This document shows, piece by piece, positions 1-7,671 of a DNA stretch of 64,000 nt. A program made the translations under genes and the position numbers. Every line of letters begins with the position of its first letter. Position 1 is the first letter of the stretch. The notes beneath the pieces were generated by a model that was not told the DNA's origin, ran no database searches, and saw only the letters and a program-made list of their open reading frames with translations. This DNA is from Flavobacterium rivuli WB 3.3-2 = DSM 21788. Lineage in GTDB: Bacteria > Bacteroidota > Bacteroidia > Flavobacteriales > Flavobacteriaceae. The stretch is taken from NCBI RefSeq assembly GCF_000378485.1, contig NZ_KB899969.1:1-64000 (forward strand), given 5' to 3'.

Positions 1-1
1 G

Positions 2-184
2 CTTTTAAGCGAAAAAGGGTTACAAAAAAGAAAACAGCGCTCTGCCGATGTAGAACCTGTGTTCGCACATCTCAAACACAATAACAATTTTAAGAGGTTT
101 ACTTTAAAAGGACTTGAAAAAGTAGAATTAGAGTTCGGATTAATGGCCTTAGCACACAATCTGAGAAAGAAAATAGCGGCGTAA
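2..184 (+). pseudogene. IS1182-like transposase, C-terminal part (window edge)
   Basis: An open frame enters from the window edge and ends at a TAA at 182-184. The 60 visible residues contain EPVFAHLKHNNNFKRF and then GLEKVELEFGLMALAHNLRK, the C-terminal signature of IS1182-family DDE transposases, including the last catalytic Glu (EPVF) region. Whether the full gene is intact cannot be told, because most of it lies outside the window. No terminal inverted repeat could be recognised in the 60 bp after the stop. It lies next to degraded tRNA copies. Confidence 0.75.
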
Positions 185-248
185 GCCACTTGAAAAATAT
201 CCTGACCTGAAAAATATAATAGCCTAATATAATAATGCTAAAAATGAA

Positions 249-283
249 AAAACCGCCTCAATTGAATATTGAGACGGCTTCTT
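249..283. terminator. Stem-loop terminator between the transposase end and the tRNA remnant
   Basis: GCCGTCTCAATA pairs with ATTGAGGCGG around a short loop. The minus-strand side ends in six T, so it probably terminates transcripts from the tRNA side. The plus-strand side has a weaker T tract. Confidence 0.6.
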
Positions 284-287
284 TAAG

Positions 288-370
288 TTCCCCCTCTTGG
301 GCTCGAACCAACCCCGATAGCTATCGGGGCTCTGATTAACAGTCAGATGCTCTAACCAATTTGACTAAGG
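288..370 (-). pseudogene. tRNA-Asn pseudogene with an inserted 18-bp palindrome
   Basis: This matches the intact tRNA-Asn at 828-901 through the 3' acceptor strand, T loop, anticodon arm (GTT) and part of the D arm. The acceptor 5' strand (TAACCCT) no longer pairs with the 3' strand, the D stem is broken, and the variable-loop/T-stem junction is replaced by a perfect palindrome at 312-329 (CCCCGATAG then CTATCGGGG). A normal tRNA fold is not expected. It looks like a decayed copy of the functional tRNA downstream. Confidence 0.7.
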
Positions 371-445
371 GTTATATTTTGCCTTCAACTTTGTAGCCAT
401 ATCAGGATATATTAGCAGGTTTTGAATGTATGTCTTGCTTTTCAT
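371..445 (-). pseudogene. GIY-YIG gene 3'-end remnant
   Basis: This stretch is a diverged direct copy of 492-566, the last 25 or so codons of the GIY-YIG gene plus its fusion to tRNA-like sequence. It has no 5' part, so it cannot encode a nuclease. Together with the tRNA remnants it forms a tandem repeat of about 121 bp (323-445 and 444-566). Confidence 0.7.
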
Positions 446-491
446 CGGGGCTCTGATTAACAGTCAGATGCTCTAACCAATTGGACTAAGG
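444..491 (-). pseudogene. tRNA-Asn 5'-half remnant
   Basis: Bases 451-491 match the 5' half of tRNA-Asn (D arm and anticodon arm) and are preceded by ATCGGGG, the right half of the palindrome in the upstream remnant. The T arm and 3' acceptor are missing. The TAG stop codon of the GIY-YIG gene (486-488) lies inside this tRNA-derived sequence. Confidence 0.65.
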
Positions 492-770
492 TTTATATTT
501 TTCCTTCAACCTTGTAACCATTTCAGGATATATCAACAGGTTTTGAATGTATGTCTTGCTTTTCATGAGCTTAATATGTTTCTCTATTGCCAGAGCCTGT
601 GTTTTGTTCTCGCACTCTAAAGAAAATACGAGTACCCAATCATCTGCGTTATACGTAAACTTTCGCGAATCTGAATTTTCGTGAAATTCTAAGCGGGTAT
701 TTATATCTGATGTATAACCCGTGTAGTATCTGTTTAATTTATCGGAATGTAAAATATAAACGTAATGCAT
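486..770 (-). CDS. Single-domain GIY-YIG nuclease family protein
   Basis: A 94-residue protein with the GIY-YIG domain from end to end: YVYI at residues 3-6, YYTGYT at 15-20, the catalytic-type Arg in TRLEFH, and Glu in AIEKHIK near residue 63. This is the usual length for the small UvrC-like nucleases that are abundant in Bacteroidota. The cellular role of this subgroup is not established; DNA cleavage is inferred from the fold. It sits between an intact tRNA-Asn and a tRNA-Asn half, and its stop codon is supplied by tRNA-like sequence. A partial copy of its 3' end lies just beyond. This suggests spread or rearrangement together with the tRNA gene. Confidence 0.85.
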   Translation of the reverse strand: MHYVYILHSDKLNRYYTGYTSDINTRLEFHENSDSRKFTYNADDWVLVFSLECENKTQALAIEKHIKLMKSKTYIQNLLIYPEMVTRLKEKYKP

Positions 771-793
771 AATTGAGCGAAAATCATAAGCAT

Positions 794-824
794 AAAAAAA
801 GCCTTACATTGCTGTAAGGCTTTT
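794..824. terminator. Bidirectional terminator next to tRNA-Asn
   Basis: GCCTTACA pairs with TGTAAGGC around a 4-nt loop, flanked by seven A on the left and four T on the right. It lies 3' of tRNA-Asn on the minus strand and probably ends that transcript. Confidence 0.75.
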
Positions 825-827
825 AAG

Positions 828-901
828 CTCCCCCTCTTGGGCTCGAACCAAGGACCCTCTGATTAACAGTCAGATGCTCTAACCAACTGAGCTAAGGAGG
901 A
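828..901 (-). tRNA. tRNA-Asn (GTT)
   Basis: A 74-nt cloverleaf can be drawn on the minus strand. The acceptor is TCCTCCT paired with AGGGGGA (one T-G pair) with discriminator G. The D arm has the GCTC/GAGC stem, the anticodon arm is TCTGA-CTGTTAA-TCAGA with anticodon GTT at 865-867, and the T arm has the CTTGG/CCAAG stem with TTCGAGC. CCA is not encoded. It appears to be the functional copy; decayed copies lie at 288-370 and 444-491. Confidence 0.95.
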
Positions 902-1068
902 AACTGTATATTGTTTCGTAACTTTTATAAGGTTAAAACCTCTTTAAAATTACCTGGTTTTTCTCATTCTTAAAGGCTAATGTTTCGCCTTTATTGCGGT
1001 GCAAATATATAACCATTTTTCAGTTTCGCAAAAAAAATATCAAAAAAAATTAAACTTTTTTTCGAGGC

Positions 1069-2394
1069 CTAATTCACGATCAATTGGTAGATGTCTTTAC
1101 CAAAAACTAAAGCCATAAGGCTTAACAAGATAACCATACCAACGGTTTGTACAACGCCCGCTGCTTTGTCTCCCAGCCTGCGCCCTGTAACCATTTCGGC
1201 AATGGTAAATATGGCATGGCCACCGTCAAGGCCCGGTATAGGAAGGATGTTCATAAAGGCAAGCCCTATAGAAAAAAGCGCGGTAAAGTTCCAGAAAAAC
1301 TCCCAGTTCCATGAAGTAGGCAGCTTAGATGCTATACCCACAACACTTGTTACCTGCTTGTAGGCACCCGTACTTGGGCGAAGGATTAATTTAAACTGCT
1401 TAATATTATACACTATAAGGTCGTAAGACTCGCGCATAGCAACCGGAATGGCCGAAAAGAAGTTGTAGTGCTCTTTAATTATATATTCTTTCGCTACAGT
1501 AGGTTTTTGCATGATGCCTACTACACCCAGGCTATCTACGCCGGTGTTAACTTTAAGCGGCTGCCCGCCCCTTACTATATCAAGCTCTATAGCGCCTTTT
1601 TTGTGTTTAAAAGCCTGCTCGCTAAGCTGCCCTATGTACATAAACTTTTTACCCTGCACTCCGACTATCTGGTCGCCCACTTTAAGGCCGGCCTTATCAG
1701 CGCCAGATGATGGAGAAACAGAATCTATCGTTACTCTGTTAACCATAGGGTGCATAAAATCGCGGCCTTCGGTTTCCAGTATCATTTTTTTACTCTCATC
1801 GCTAAGCGGTATGGTAACGGGCTTACCGTCGCGCAGTACCTCAACATTATCGCCAAGCAGCACATCAAGCACCATCCTGTCAAAACGCGGCTGGTATTTG
1901 CCATCGGCCTTAATAATTTTATCGCCGTCTTTAAAACCTACTTTTTTTCCGGTTTCGCCAAAGGCAAGGCCATCCTGCTGGGTAACCTCTGTAGAAATAT
2001 ATTTTTTACCATACGTACTGTATACTACAGTAAATATTAACCATGCAAGCAATATATTTACAATAATACCACCCATCATGATTATAAGGCGCTGCCAGGC
2101 CGGCTTAGAACGAAATTCCCACGGCTGTGGCTCGCTCTTTAGCTGCTCCGTATCCATGCTTTCGTCTATCATTCCGGATAATTTAACATATCCTCCTAAC
2201 GGCAGCCAGCCTAAGCCCCACTCTGTTTCGCCTATTTTTTTCTTGAATAATGAAAATCCCGCATCCATAAAAAGGTAGAATTTCTCTACTCTTACTTTAA
2301 ACATTTTTGCGGTTATGTAGTGACCAAATTCGTGCAGTATTACCAGTATAGACAACATTAATACCAACTGGGCAATCTGAATAAGTGTATCCAT
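1069..2394 (-). CDS. rseP: RIP metalloprotease RseP (site-2 protease)
   Basis: A 441-residue intramembrane zinc protease. The first membrane segment carries the HExxH zinc motif (HEFGH, residues 21-25), and the second metal-binding motif LDGGH lies at 389-393 in a C-terminal membrane segment. Between them is a PDZ region (about 225-290, GLKVGDQIVGV). Members of this family cleave membrane anti-sigma factors or signal-peptide remnants in the inner membrane. An ECF sigma factor is present in this window at 17461-18003, but no link is shown. Monocistronic, with 167 bp of AT-rich sequence separating it from the tRNA region. Confidence 0.95.
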   Translation of the reverse strand: MDTLIQIAQLVLMLSILVILHEFGHYITAKMFKVRVEKFYLFMDAGFSLFKKKIGETEWGLGWLPLGGYVKLSGMIDESMDTEQLKSEPQPWEFRSKPAWQRLIIMMGGIIVNILLAWLIFTVVYSTYGKKYISTEVTQQDGLAFGETGKKVGFKDGDKIIKADGKYQPRFDRMVLDVLLGDNVEVLRDGKPVTIPLSDESKKMILETEGRDFMHPMVNRVTIDSVSPSSGADKAGLKVGDQIVGVQGKKFMYIGQLSEQAFKHKKGAIELDIVRGGQPLKVNTGVDSLGVVGIMQKPTVAKEYIIKEHYNFFSAIPVAMRESYDLIVYNIKQFKLILRPSTGAYKQVTSVVGIASKLPTSWNWEFFWNFTALFSIGLAFMNILPIPGLDGGHAIFTIAEMVTGRRLGDKAAGVVQTVGMVILLSLMALVFGKDIYQLIVN

Positions 2395-2508
2395 TTTTAA
2401 GTTTTAATTCAACAAAGTAACGCACAAAAATAGTGTTTTCTGATTTACTTACTACTATTTAAATTTTGAAGCAGATATTTAAATGTTTGTTAATAATGAC
2501 GAATGCAA

Positions 2509-2538
2509 TTTGCAATTAAACATTGCGGGGTAACTTTA
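2509..2538 (+). promoter_or_regulatory. Bacteroidota-type promoter for the DoxX/OYE genes
   Basis: TTTG at 2509-2512, 18-nt spacer, TAACTTTA at 2531-2538, close to the consensus TTTG-N17-23-TAnnTTTG with one mismatch at the last base. The start would lie roughly 65 nt upstream of the DoxX ATG. Confidence 0.5.
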
Positions 2539-2610
2539 CAATTATTAAATTTAATCCGTAAGATTATTCATGCGGAAATATTTTGGGTTTCACCTTAAAT
2601 CCCTGCTATT

Positions 2611-3006
2611 ATGATAAAGCCTTTACCTTACTTATTATTACGGCTGTTACTGGGCATGAGCTTTTTTGGCCACGGGCTGGTGCGCCTGCCCAAACTTACC
2701 AAATTTAGTGAGTGGATGGTGCAGTCGTTCTCTAAATCGATGCTGCCTCAGGCTTTGGTTACTCCCTTTAGTTACGTCTTGCCGGTAGCCGAATTACTAA
2801 CTGGCATACTATTACTTGCAGGATTGTTTACCCGCACAGCACTTGTAGCGGCGGCAGGTATTATGCTTGTGCTGATATTTGGCTCGTCTATGATTGAGGA
2901 ATGGAGCGCCATACCCTCGCAGCTTATTCACGGCGCTATTGCTGCTTACTTACTAAACCATATTGAAACCAACCGTTTATCTATAGACCATAAACTAAAA
3001 CACTAA
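2611..3006 (+). CDS. DoxX family membrane protein
   Basis: A 131-residue protein with four predicted membrane segments (about 7-25, 48-70, 75-95, 100-118) and the N-terminal RLLLGMSFFGHGLVRLPK pattern typical of the DoxX/DoxD family. DoxX proteins are small integral membrane proteins often linked to redox or thiol metabolism; the exact reaction here is unknown. The next gene starts 3 nt after the stop, so it is probably co-transcribed with the flavin reductase, which fits a redox role. Confidence 0.85.
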   Translation: MIKPLPYLLLRLLLGMSFFGHGLVRLPKLTKFSEWMVQSFSKSMLPQALVTPFSYVLPVAELLTGILLLAGLFTRTALVAAAGIMLVLIFGSSMIEEWSAIPSQLIHGAIAAYLLNHIETNRLSIDHKLKH

Positions 3007-3009
3007 ATT

Positions 3010-4095
3010 ATGTCATCACTATTTTCTATCCTCCAGCTTAAGAGTATTATATTAAAGAACAGGATTGTTATATCGCCTATGTGCCAGTACAGCGCCGAAG
3101 ACGGTTTTGCTAACGACTGGCACCTGGTACACCTTGGTGCGCGTGCTGTGGGTGGGGCTGCCCTTATTATTCAGGAAGCCACGGCAGTATCGCCCGAAGG
3201 CAGGATTTCGCCCGAAGACCTGGGTATATGGAGCGATGAGCACATTGAAAAATACAAACAGATAACTGCTTTTATACAGGCGCAAAACGCATTCCCCGGT
3301 ATTCAGCTCGCACATGCAGGCCGTAAAGCAAGCACAACGGCCCCGTGGCAGGGCAGCCGCAAGCTTACGCTCGAAGAAAATGGCTGGCGCACCGTTGCCC
3401 CAAGCCCCATTCGCTATAGCGAAGATGAAGAGCACCCACCATTAGAGTTAGATAAGGCAGGTATTGCGAAAGTAATAGCCGATTTTAAGGCTGCTGCCAA
3501 AAGGGCACTTGAAGCGGGCTATAAAGTTGTAGAAATTCATGCTGCACACGGTTATCTTATACACCAGTTTTTGTCGCCGCTTTGTAACCAGCGTACCGAC
3601 GAATATGGCGGAAGTTTTGATAACCGAATCCGTTTTTTACTGGAAATTATAGATGCTGTGCAAAGCGAATGGCCTGTAGATTTACCATTATTTGTTCGTA
3701 TAAGCGGAACCGACTGGGCTGAGGGCGGCTGGAACGAGGACGAATCGGTTGAATTAGCCAAAAGGTTAAAACATACCGGCGTAGATGTTATAGACTGTTC
3801 ATCGGGCGGGGCGGTATCGCACCAGCAAATCCCTGTTGGCCCGGGCTACCAGGTACCTATTGCAAAACGTGTTAAACATGAGTCGGGATTATTGTCGGGT
3901 GCCGTAGGCCTTATTACCGATGCTAAACAAGCCGAAGACATCATTAATAATGGTGAAGCCGACCTTGTGCTTTTCGCCCGCGAATCGTTACGCGACCCTA
4001 ACCTTCCGCTACGGTTTGCCCATGAGCTCGATGTAAATGTACTTTGGCCTAAGCAATACGAAAGAGCCATGCAAAAACAGGGCAGGGCGTTTTAG
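3010..4095 (+). CDS. NADH:flavin oxidoreductase, old yellow enzyme family (YqjM-like)
   Basis: A 361-residue FMN-dependent ene-reductase with a TIM-barrel fold. It has the YqjM-subgroup active site: Cys25 and Tyr27 in PMCQYSAEDG, and the substrate-binding HAAHG pair at 177-181. Length and motifs match Bacillus YqjM, which reduces alpha,beta-unsaturated carbonyls and some nitro compounds using NADPH. The natural substrate is unknown. It forms a two-gene unit with DoxX (3-nt gap). Confidence 0.92.
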   Translation: MSSLFSILQLKSIILKNRIVISPMCQYSAEDGFANDWHLVHLGARAVGGAALIIQEATAVSPEGRISPEDLGIWSDEHIEKYKQITAFIQAQNAFPGIQLAHAGRKASTTAPWQGSRKLTLEENGWRTVAPSPIRYSEDEEHPPLELDKAGIAKVIADFKAAAKRALEAGYKVVEIHAAHGYLIHQFLSPLCNQRTDEYGGSFDNRIRFLLEIIDAVQSEWPVDLPLFVRISGTDWAEGGWNEDESVELAKRLKHTGVDVIDCSSGGAVSHQQIPVGPGYQVPIAKRVKHESGLLSGAVGLITDAKQAEDIINNGEADLVLFARESLRDPNLPLRFAHELDVNVLWPKQYERAMQKQGRAF

Positions 4096-4533
4096 TTTTC
4101 AAGGAATGCTTATTTATTAATGAACAATAGCGGCGAATTTTTAAAATAGATTCTTCCGTCGCTACAATGACATAGCATATTTATAAAATAATTTAATGAG
4201 CGATTGTCATTTTGAGCGAAGTGCAACGAAGTCGAAAAATCTCTAAGATTCTTGCTTTATCAGGGATTCATTATAGAAATTTAGTTCATTATAGCAAGTG
4301 AACATATCATACAACTGAATAATTTTTAACACATAGATACATAGGCCAAACTGTATTAAAGGTTAGATAGAAATAAATTTTTCACATAGGGAGGAGCAGA
4401 AGCGTAGCTTCAGCTATGTTTTTCTTCAACAGATAAACTATAAAACCTATGCATCTATGTGGTAAAATTTATATGCCATAATATGTCCACCAACATCCTT
4501 AAAGGGATCACGGTGTACCTAAAATAAATTACA
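4096..4533. repeat. 438-bp intergenic region with two dispersed repeat types
   Basis: No gene is seen. At 4204-4250 there is one arm of the TGTCATTnTGAGCGAAGTGCAACGAAGTCGA type repeat, which also occurs near 12095, 33066, 34911 and 51138. At about 4320-4470 there are facing copies of an ACATAGATACATAGG / CCTATGCATCTATGTGG type sequence, also seen at 56661-56806. Both are consistent with mobile or structural intergenic repeats of Bacteroidota rather than genes. Confidence 0.6.
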
Positions 4534-5577
4534 ATGCAAAAAAAAATCAAAACAGCCCTGCTGTCTTACGGCATGTCGGGCAAAGTGTTTCATGCACCAT
4601 TTTTACAACTCCATGAAGGTTTTGAACTTTTAGGAAGCTGGGAACGCAGTAAACAACTTATTCAGCAGGATTATCCCGAAGTTAAAAGCTATGCCACTTT
4701 AGAGGAAGTTTTAGCCAGCGATGCCGAACTTGTAATAGTAAACACACCGGTAGATACCCACTACGAATTTGCCAAAAAAGTACTGGAGGCAGGAAAGAAT
4801 GCCCTGGTAGAAAAAGCATTTACCACCACAGCCGCCGAAGCGGAAGAGCTGCTTAACCTTGCCAAAGAAAAGGGACTCAAGCTTACCGTTTTCCAGAACA
4901 GGCGCTGGGACTCTGACCTTAAAACGGTTAAGAGTGTGCTCGACCAGAAACTTCTGGGTGCGATAGTGGAAGCCGAAATACGTTTTGATCGTTATAATCC
5001 TAACCTTAGCCCTAAAGCATGGAAAGAGGGCGCCAATGCCGGTGCGGGTGTATTAAAAGACCTTGGCCCGCATATTATAGACCAGGCCATTTACCTCTTC
5101 GGGTATCCGGAAGCGGTTTCGGCAGATATTCGTACACTTAGGGAGGGATCTCTGGTAGATGACAATATAGATATTACATTATTTTATGCTGATAAGCGCG
5201 TTCGCCTGCATGCGGGTTTCTTTAACCGTGAGCAACTTCCGGCTTACATCATCCAGGGGCGTAAAGGCAGTTTCTTTAAAGACCGCGGAGACATACAGGA
5301 AGACACTCTTAAAACAGGAGCAAAACCTAACCTGACCGACTGGGGTACTGAACCCATAGAAAAATCGGGCCTGTTACATACAGAGGTTGATGGTGTGGTA
5401 ATACGACAAACTATCCCTACCCTACAAGGCAATTACTACGATTTGTTTGATGGACTGTACCAATCTATTACCGAAGATAAACCGGAACCCGTTACTGCCG
5501 AGGATGGCTTGAGGGTAATGAAAATTATAGATGCTGCCAGCGCAAGCAGCGAACAAAAACGCGTGATTAAGTTATAA
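4534..5577 (+). CDS. Gfo/Idh/MocA family NAD(P)-dependent oxidoreductase
   Basis: A 347-residue two-domain dehydrogenase. The N-terminal Rossmann part begins TALLSYGMSGKVFHAPFL, matching the YdgJ-like subgroup. The family's conserved EKP motif reads EKA here (93-95): the catalytic Lys94 is kept and the Pro is changed. The GxxxDxGxH-like segment GVLKDLGPHIIDQA places the catalytic-region Asp and His. Substrates in this family are sugars, inositols and related polyols; this one cannot be assigned. It starts a plus-strand run with the aldo/keto reductase 16 nt downstream. Confidence 0.9.
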   Translation: MQKKIKTALLSYGMSGKVFHAPFLQLHEGFELLGSWERSKQLIQQDYPEVKSYATLEEVLASDAELVIVNTPVDTHYEFAKKVLEAGKNALVEKAFTTTAAEAEELLNLAKEKGLKLTVFQNRRWDSDLKTVKSVLDQKLLGAIVEAEIRFDRYNPNLSPKAWKEGANAGAGVLKDLGPHIIDQAIYLFGYPEAVSADIRTLREGSLVDDNIDITLFYADKRVRLHAGFFNREQLPAYIIQGRKGSFFKDRGDIQEDTLKTGAKPNLTDWGTEPIEKSGLLHTEVDGVVIRQTIPTLQGNYYDLFDGLYQSITEDKPEPVTAEDGLRVMKIIDAASASSEQKRVIKL

Positions 5578-5593
5578 TATAAGATTTATTATC

Positions 5594-6544
5594 ATGGAAA
5601 AAAGACAATTAGGCACTACCGATTTGCACGTATACCCTATAACCTTTGGCGGTAATGTTTTTGGGTGGACCATAGACGAGAAAAAATCGTTCGAAATACT
5701 GGATGCCTTTACCGGCGCAGGCTTTAATTTTATAGATACCGCCGATGTATATTCACGCTGGAAACCGGGTAACGAAGGCGGAGAGAGTGAAACCATTATA
5801 GGCAACTGGTTAAAAAAGAACAAGAACCGCAACGAGGTTATTATTGCCACTAAAGTGGGCAGCGACCTGGGCAACGGTAAAAAAGGCCTTGCCAAAAAAT
5901 ACATTTTGCAGGCTGCCGAAGATTCGCTTAAACGGTTACAGACTGACCATATCGATTTGTACCAAACCCATTTTGACGACGAAAGCACACCTATTGAAGA
6001 AACGCTTGAAGCTTATGCTCAATTGATTAAAGAAGGCAAAGTGCGCCACATTGGTGCCTCTAACCTTTCGCCGAACAGGCTTAAAGAATCGTTAGAAATT
6101 GCTGCTGCAAACGGCCTGCCGCTGTACCAGACTTTTCAGCCGGAATATAACCTGTACGAAAGGGAAAAGTTCGAGAATGGAATAGAGCCTCTATGCCTCG
6201 GCAATAACCTTGGGGTTATTACTTATTTTTCTTTAGCCAGCGGATTCCTTACCGGTAAATACCGCACAAAAGCTGATCTTGGCAAAAGTGCACGCGGCGG
6301 CGATATGGATAAACATTTTAACGACCGTGGCTTTAAAATCCTTGCAGCGTTAGATGAGGTTTCTAAAACCCTGAACTCTAATCCGGCAACCGTTGCACTG
6401 GCGTGGCTTATACACCGCCCGTCGGTTACAGCGCCTATTGTAAGTGCTACCAGTATAGAGCAGCTGCAAAGCATCATCCAGGCACCAGACCTTGCTATAA
6501 CCGCCCACGAAATTGAGCTGTTAACGCAGGAGAGTGCGTGGTAA
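5594..6544 (+). CDS. Aldo/keto reductase
   Basis: A 316-residue NADPH-dependent carbonyl reductase with a TIM-barrel fold. The catalytic tetrad is visible: Asp48 and Tyr53 in DTADVY, Lys87 in IIATKVG, and His126 in YQTHFDD. It resembles the YajO/Tas-like subgroup of general-stress reductases. It is 16 nt downstream of the Gfo/Idh/MocA gene and probably in its operon. It ends just before a long inverted repeat (6550-6633). Confidence 0.92.
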   Translation: MEKRQLGTTDLHVYPITFGGNVFGWTIDEKKSFEILDAFTGAGFNFIDTADVYSRWKPGNEGGESETIIGNWLKKNKNRNEVIIATKVGSDLGNGKKGLAKKYILQAAEDSLKRLQTDHIDLYQTHFDDESTPIEETLEAYAQLIKEGKVRHIGASNLSPNRLKESLEIAAANGLPLYQTFQPEYNLYEREKFENGIEPLCLGNNLGVITYFSLASGFLTGKYRTKADLGKSARGGDMDKHFNDRGFKILAALDEVSKTLNSNPATVALAWLIHRPSVTAPIVSATSIEQLQSIIQAPDLAITAHEIELLTQESAW

Positions 6545-6549
6545 CTCTT

Positions 6550-6633
6550 CCAACCTGCAAGGTTTCTAAAACCTTGTAGGTTTAACATTATTCATTTTAT
6601 AAAACACCCACAAGGTTTTAGAAACCTTGCAGG
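6550..6633. repeat. Inverted repeat of the CCTGCAAGGTTTC type
   Basis: A 23-nt sequence at 6553-6575 (CCTGCAAGGTTT then CTAAAACCTTG) recurs as its exact reverse complement at 6611-6633. Each arm is itself nearly palindromic. A shorter, related hairpin serves as the terminator at 11064-11099. It lies between two same-direction genes and overlaps a possible TTG start of the next gene, which argues for the later ATG. Confidence 0.75.
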
Positions 6634-6644
6634 AACTAACGATT

Positions 6645-7622
6645 ATGAAAGTATTTACAACACGCAAAATGCCGCAGGCAGGCATAGACCTCTTAGAAGC
6701 TGAAGGTTATAAAGTAACCCAATGGAGCGAAGACAGGGAACTTACGCAGGAAGAACTTATAGACGATTGCAAAGTTGCCGATGGTATACTACTATCGGGG
6801 CGCAGAAAGGTTGACACGGCTTTTTTAGAAGCTTGCAGCCATTTAAAAGTGATCTCGTTATTTTCTGTTGGGTATGATAATGTAGATGTAGCTGCGGCCA
6901 CCAAGTTTAAGATTCCTATTGGGCATACGCCCGATGTACTGAGCAAAGCTACTGCCGATACTGCTTTTTTACTGTTGCTGGCTACATCGCGCAAAGCATT
7001 TTACCATCATAAAAGGATTGCTAAGGGCGACTGGGATTTCTTTTCCCCTACTGCCGATTTGGGTATCGATATTCATGGTAAAACACTGGGCGTATTAGGC
7101 CTTGGCAATATAGGCTACGAAATGGCGAAGCTTTGTAAAAGTGCTTACGGTATGAACATTATTTACCATAACCGCAGCAATAACGAACAGGCCGAAAAAG
7201 AACTGGATGCGAAAAAGGTTTCATTTGAAGAACTATTACAGCAAAGTGATGTACTATCGGTACATGCTAATTTAACCGATGAACTTAAAGGCATCTTCAA
7301 TAAGGAAGCTTTCGCCAAAACGAAACCTAATGCTATATTTATCAATACAGCACGCGGTGGAATACACAATGAAGCCGACCTTAGAGAGGCTTTAGAGAAC
7401 GGCACCATTTGGGGAGCAGGGCTGGATGTTACCAACCCCGAACCTATGGATAAAAATAATCCACTCCTTGATATGCCTAATGTATCGGTACTGCCGCATA
7501 TAGGGTCGGCGGTGCAGGAAACGCGCGATGCTATGGCAGTGCTCGCTGCAAAAAATGTTATAGCAGCATTTAAAGGTGAGAAACTGGTTAAATGTGTTAA
7601 CCCGGAGGTGTATGATAAATAG
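6645..7622 (+). CDS. D-isomer-specific 2-hydroxyacid dehydrogenase
   Basis: A 325-residue NAD(P)-dependent dehydrogenase resembling glyoxylate/hydroxypyruvate reductase (GhrB-like) and D-glycerate dehydrogenases. It has the nucleotide-binding GxGxxG motif in VLGLGNIGYEMAK, the substrate-binding Arg in NTARGGI, and the catalytic His in LPHIGSA, with the intervening Glu. The ATG at 6645 is chosen over the in-frame TTG at 6627 because that TTG lies within the inverted repeat and the protein fold starts at MKVFTTRK. Substrate not determined. Confidence 0.9.
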   Translation: MKVFTTRKMPQAGIDLLEAEGYKVTQWSEDRELTQEELIDDCKVADGILLSGRRKVDTAFLEACSHLKVISLFSVGYDNVDVAAATKFKIPIGHTPDVLSKATADTAFLLLLATSRKAFYHHKRIAKGDWDFFSPTADLGIDIHGKTLGVLGLGNIGYEMAKLCKSAYGMNIIYHNRSNNEQAEKELDAKKVSFEELLQQSDVLSVHANLTDELKGIFNKEAFAKTKPNAIFINTARGGIHNEADLREALENGTIWGAGLDVTNPEPMDKNNPLLDMPNVSVLPHIGSAVQETRDAMAVLAAKNVIAAFKGEKLVKCVNPEVYDK

Positions 7623-7671
7623 CATTGGCAACTACGTGAACAATCACAACATTTGCGCAAATTATTAAAAA

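Noticed and set aside
288..370. A second functional tRNA-Asn
   Set aside because: The acceptor stem and D stem no longer pair, and an 18-bp palindrome replaces the T-stem junction.
1511..2278. Long plus-strand open frame (255 codons) across the rseP region
   Set aside because: It is antisense to rseP, whose protein has both zinc motifs; the plus-strand translation is Ser/Pro/Thr-rich with no domain.
6627..6644. TTG start adding six residues to the 2-hydroxyacid dehydrogenase
   Set aside because: The TTG lies within the inverted repeat, and the protein fold starts at the ATG at 6645.
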